Assembly: GCA_900757285.1 (NCBI GenBank)
Contig: CAAENI010000132.1
Span: 1-6,737 of the forward strand
Source of the DNA: an uncultured Collinsella sp.
Lineage (GTDB): Bacteria > Actinomycetota > Coriobacteriia > Coriobacteriales > Coriobacteriaceae
Direction of reading: 5' to 3'
DNA: 6,737 bases
The notes below the pieces were generated by a model. It did no database searches, was not told the origin of the DNA, and worked only from the letters and a program-made list of their open reading frames with translations. This document shows positions 4,643-6,737 of this stretch, piece by piece. A program made the translations under genes and the position numbers. The first letter of the stretch is position 1. The number at the start of each line of letters is the position of its first letter.

Positions 4643-6607
4643 ATGGCAGAGAACCAGAACGCCGCCGATCAGGCATCGACGCTCAACGACGAGCGCGCCA
4701 CCCGCCTGGCCAAGCGCGCCGCCCTGTTCGAGGCGGGCCAGAACCCCTATCCCGAGCACTCCGAGATTGAGGACTACGTCGTCGACATCGAGACTAAGTA
4801 CGCCGAGCTCACCGATGGCGAGGACACCGAGGACGTCGTGAAGATCGGCGGCCGTGTGGTCGCCAAGCGCGGTCAGGGCAAGATCATGTTCATCGTCGTG
4901 CGCGACGCGACCGGCGAGATCCAGCTGTTCTGCCGCATCAACGATATGGACGAGGCCGCCTGGAATACGCTCAAGGCCCTCGACCTGGGCGATATCCTGG
5001 GCGTGACCGGCGTGGTCGTGCGTACCAAGCGTGGTCAGCTTTCCGTTGCCCCCAAGAGCGCGACGCTGCTGTCCAAGGCCGTTCGCCCGCTGCCCGAGAA
5101 GTTCCACGGTCTCTCCGACAAGGAGACCCGCTATCGTCAGCGTTATGTCGACCTGATCGCCAACGACGACGTTCGCGAGACCTTCCGCAAGCGCTCGCAG
5201 ATCCTCTCCACGTTCCGCCGCTTTATGGAGTCCGATGGCTACATGGAGGTCGAGACTCCTATCCTGCAGACCATCCAGGGCGGAGCTACTGCCAAGCCGT
5301 TCATCACGCACTTCAACGCGCTCGATCAGGAGTGCTACCTGCGTATCGCCACCGAGCTGCACCTCAAGCGCTGCATCGTCGGCGGCTTTGAGCGCGTTTT
5401 CGAGATCGGCCGCATCTTCCGCAACGAGGGTATGGACCTTACCCATAACCCCGAGTTCACCACGATGGAGGCCTACTGCGCCTTCTCCGATCTCGAGGGC
5501 ATGAAGGCGCTCGCCCAGGGTGTCATTAAGGCCGCTAACAAGGCTATCGGCAACCCCGAGGTTATTGAGTACCAGGGCCAGACCATCGACCTTTCTGGTG
5601 AGTGGGCAAGCCGTTCCATGACCGATATCGTCTCTGACGTGATTGGTAAGCAGGTCACCATCGACACGCCGGTTGAGGAGCTTGCTGCCGCCGCACGCGA
5701 GAAGGGCCTGGAGATTAAGCCCGAGTGGACCGCCGGCAAGATCATCGCCGAGATCTATGACGAGCTGGGCGAGGACACCATCGTCAACCCCACCTTCGTG
5801 TGCGATTACCCCATCGAGGTTAGCCCGCTTGCCAAGCGCTTTGAGGATGATCCGCGCCTGACCCATCGCTTTGAGCTGGTCATCGCCGGTCACGAGTACG
5901 CCAACGCGTTCTCCGAGCTCAACGACCCGGTCGACCAGGCCGAGCGCTTCGCTGCCCAGATGGCCGAGAAGGCCGGTGGCGACGATGAGGCCATGGAGTA
6001 CGACGAGGATTACGTGCGCGCCCTCGAGTACGGTATGCCTCCCGCGGGTGGCATCGGCATCGGTATCGACCGCGTGGTCATGCTGCTCACCAACCAGGCT
6101 TCCATCCGCGACGTGCTGCTGTTCCCGCACATGAAGCCCGAGAAGGGTTTCCAGTCCGGTGCCGCTGCTGCCAAAGCTGCCGAGGCCGGCAACACCGCGA
6201 GCCCCTTCGTCAAGCCGCTCAAGCCCACGGTTGATTATTCCAAGATTGCCGTCGAGCCGCTGTTTGAGGAGTTCGTCGACTTTGATACCTTCTCCAAGAG
6301 CGACTTCCGCGCCGTGAAGGTCAAGGCATGCGAGGCCGTCAAGAAGTCCAAGAAGCTGCTGAACTTTACGCTCGACGACGGCACCGGCACCGACCGTACC
6401 ATCCTCTCCGGCATTCACGGTTATTATGAGCCCGAGGACCTGGTCGGCAAGACCTTGCTCGCCATCACCAATCTGCCGCCGCGCAAGATGATGGGCATTC
6501 CCAGCTGCGGCATGCTCATCAGCGCTATCCACGAGGAGGATGGTGAGGAGCGTCTCAACCTGATCCAGCTCGACGCCTCCATCCCCGCCGGCGCAAAGAT
6601 GTACTAA
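4643..6607 (+). CDS. lysS: Lysyl-tRNA synthetase (class II) fused to a C-terminal tRNA-binding domain
   Basis: LysRS charges tRNA-Lys with lysine. The 654-residue protein is about 150 longer than the usual bacterial enzyme of roughly 500. An OB-fold anticodon-binding domain covers about 67-145. The class II catalytic core covers about 160-500: KFHGLSDKETRYRQRYVDLI (153-172), motif 1 ending in VETP (203-206), motif 2 FEIGRIFRNEG (253-263) with THNPEFTTMEAY (267-278), and motif 3 GGIGIGIDR (469-477). An Ala/Pro-rich linker (about 505-533) leads to a Trbp111/MetRS-C-type domain (about 545-654): FSKSDFRAVKVKACEAVKKSKKLL, LSGIHGYYEPEDLVGKTLL, NLPPRKMMGIPSCGML and IPAGAKMY. Such domains bind tRNA without sequence specificity and can dimerise. 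The frame is uninterrupted across the junction, so the fusion is real in this sequence. The ATG at 4643 follows GAGGAG (4630-4635) by 7 bases. Probably co-transcribed with greA. Confidence 0.97.
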   Translation: MAENQNAADQASTLNDERATRLAKRAALFEAGQNPYPEHSEIEDYVVDIETKYAELTDGEDTEDVVKIGGRVVAKRGQGKIMFIVVRDATGEIQLFCRINDMDEAAWNTLKALDLGDILGVTGVVVRTKRGQLSVAPKSATLLSKAVRPLPEKFHGLSDKETRYRQRYVDLIANDDVRETFRKRSQILSTFRRFMESDGYMEVETPILQTIQGGATAKPFITHFNALDQECYLRIATELHLKRCIVGGFERVFEIGRIFRNEGMDLTHNPEFTTMEAYCAFSDLEGMKALAQGVIKAANKAIGNPEVIEYQGQTIDLSGEWASRSMTDIVSDVIGKQVTIDTPVEELAAAAREKGLEIKPEWTAGKIIAEIYDELGEDTIVNPTFVCDYPIEVSPLAKRFEDDPRLTHRFELVIAGHEYANAFSELNDPVDQAERFAAQMAEKAGGDDEAMEYDEDYVRALEYGMPPAGGIGIGIDRVVMLLTNQASIRDVLLFPHMKPEKGFQSGAAAAKAAEAGNTASPFVKPLKPTVDYSKIAVEPLFEEFVDFDTFSKSDFRAVKVKACEAVKKSKKLLNFTLDDGTGTDRTILSGIHGYYEPEDLVGKTLLAITNLPPRKMMGIPSCGMLISAIHEEDGEERLNLIQLDASIPAGAKMY

Positions 6608-6610
6608 CTA

Positions 6611-6637
6611 GTTACGCGGTTCTACGAACCGCGTAAC
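6611..6637 (+). terminator. Strong hairpin after lysS without a T tract
   Basis: GTTACGCGGTTC (6611-6622) pairs perfectly over 12 bp with GAACCGCGTAAC (6626-6637) around TAC, 3 bases after the lysS stop. No T run follows, so on its own it is not a classic intrinsic terminator. It may protect the mRNA 3' end or slow polymerase before the next hairpin. Confidence 0.5.
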
Positions 6638-6685
6638 GGCTCGACGCTGCGCGGGCCGCATTTGGACAATCTGACGTTCAACTTC

Positions 6686-6720
6686 AAGGGCGCGACCAGA
6701 AGGTCAGCGCCCTTTCGTTT
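6686..6720 (+). terminator. Intrinsic terminator of the greA-lysS unit
   Basis: GGGCGCGACC (6688-6697) pairs with GGTCAGCGCCC (6702-6712), with one bulged A (6706), around AGAA. A6686 and A6687 can extend the stem with T6713 and T6714. TTTCGTTT (6713-6720) supplies an interrupted T tract. The remaining bases to the window end show no recognisable gene. Confidence 0.75.
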
Positions 6721-6737
6721 CACGTCACCTTGTCTCA

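Noticed and set aside
4511..6532. A very long open frame of 673 codons on the minus strand covering almost all of lysS
   Set aside because: It is antisense to a gene with clear synthetase motifs in every part. GC-rich third positions in a biased gene remove stops from one antisense frame; its translation is low-complexity Leu/Gly/Val/Asp with no recognisable domain.
6608..6737. The frame staying open past the lysS stop to the window end (43 codons), and a similar open frame on the opposite strand
   Set aside because: This length is expected fairly often by chance at this GC content, the stretch is occupied by two hairpins, and neither translation shows a family I recognise.

Overview
The window looks like core chromosome from a high-GC actinobacterium of the class Coriobacteriia, most likely Collinsella or a close relative. 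That placement is an inference from four things: GC-rich codon use, the actinobacterial order murI-rph-rdgB, the presence of veg next to ispE (an order otherwise familiar from Firmicutes), and a lysyl-tRNA synthetase carrying an extra C-terminal tRNA-binding domain. No similarity search was run.

All genes lie on the + strand. Left block (1-2162): the 3' end of a probable glutamate racemase gene (murI), then ribonuclease PH (rph), XTP/dITP diphosphatase (rdgB) and D-aminoacyl-tRNA deacylase (dtd). These serve wall precursor supply, tRNA 3' maturation, nucleotide-pool cleaning and aminoacyl-tRNA proofreading. rph is broken near its 3' end by a -1 frame change, and a 12-bp inverted-repeat element begins at its ancestral stop codon. 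Middle block (2163-3637): a promoter and leader hairpin precede veg, which is followed 2 bases later by ispE (MEP isoprenoid pathway). A tRNA-Pro(CGG) with encoded CCA and its own strong terminator closes the block. Right block (3638-6720): tatA is a single-gene unit between its own promoter, which carries a palindrome in its spacer, and a strong terminator. greA and the fused lysS then form a probable two-gene unit with a structured spacer, ended by a hairpin and a terminator.

The functional theme is housekeeping around tRNA (tRNA-Pro, rph, dtd, lysS), RNA polymerase rescue (greA), nucleotide sanitation (rdgB), isoprenoid precursors (ispE) and Tat protein export (tatA). I see no mobile genes, CRISPR array or defence cassette, and nothing that qualifies as a wholly new system. 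The points most worth a second look are the rph frameshift at a slippery-type heptamer, the LysRS fusion, the palindrome inside the tatA promoter, and the interleaved stems between greA and lysS.
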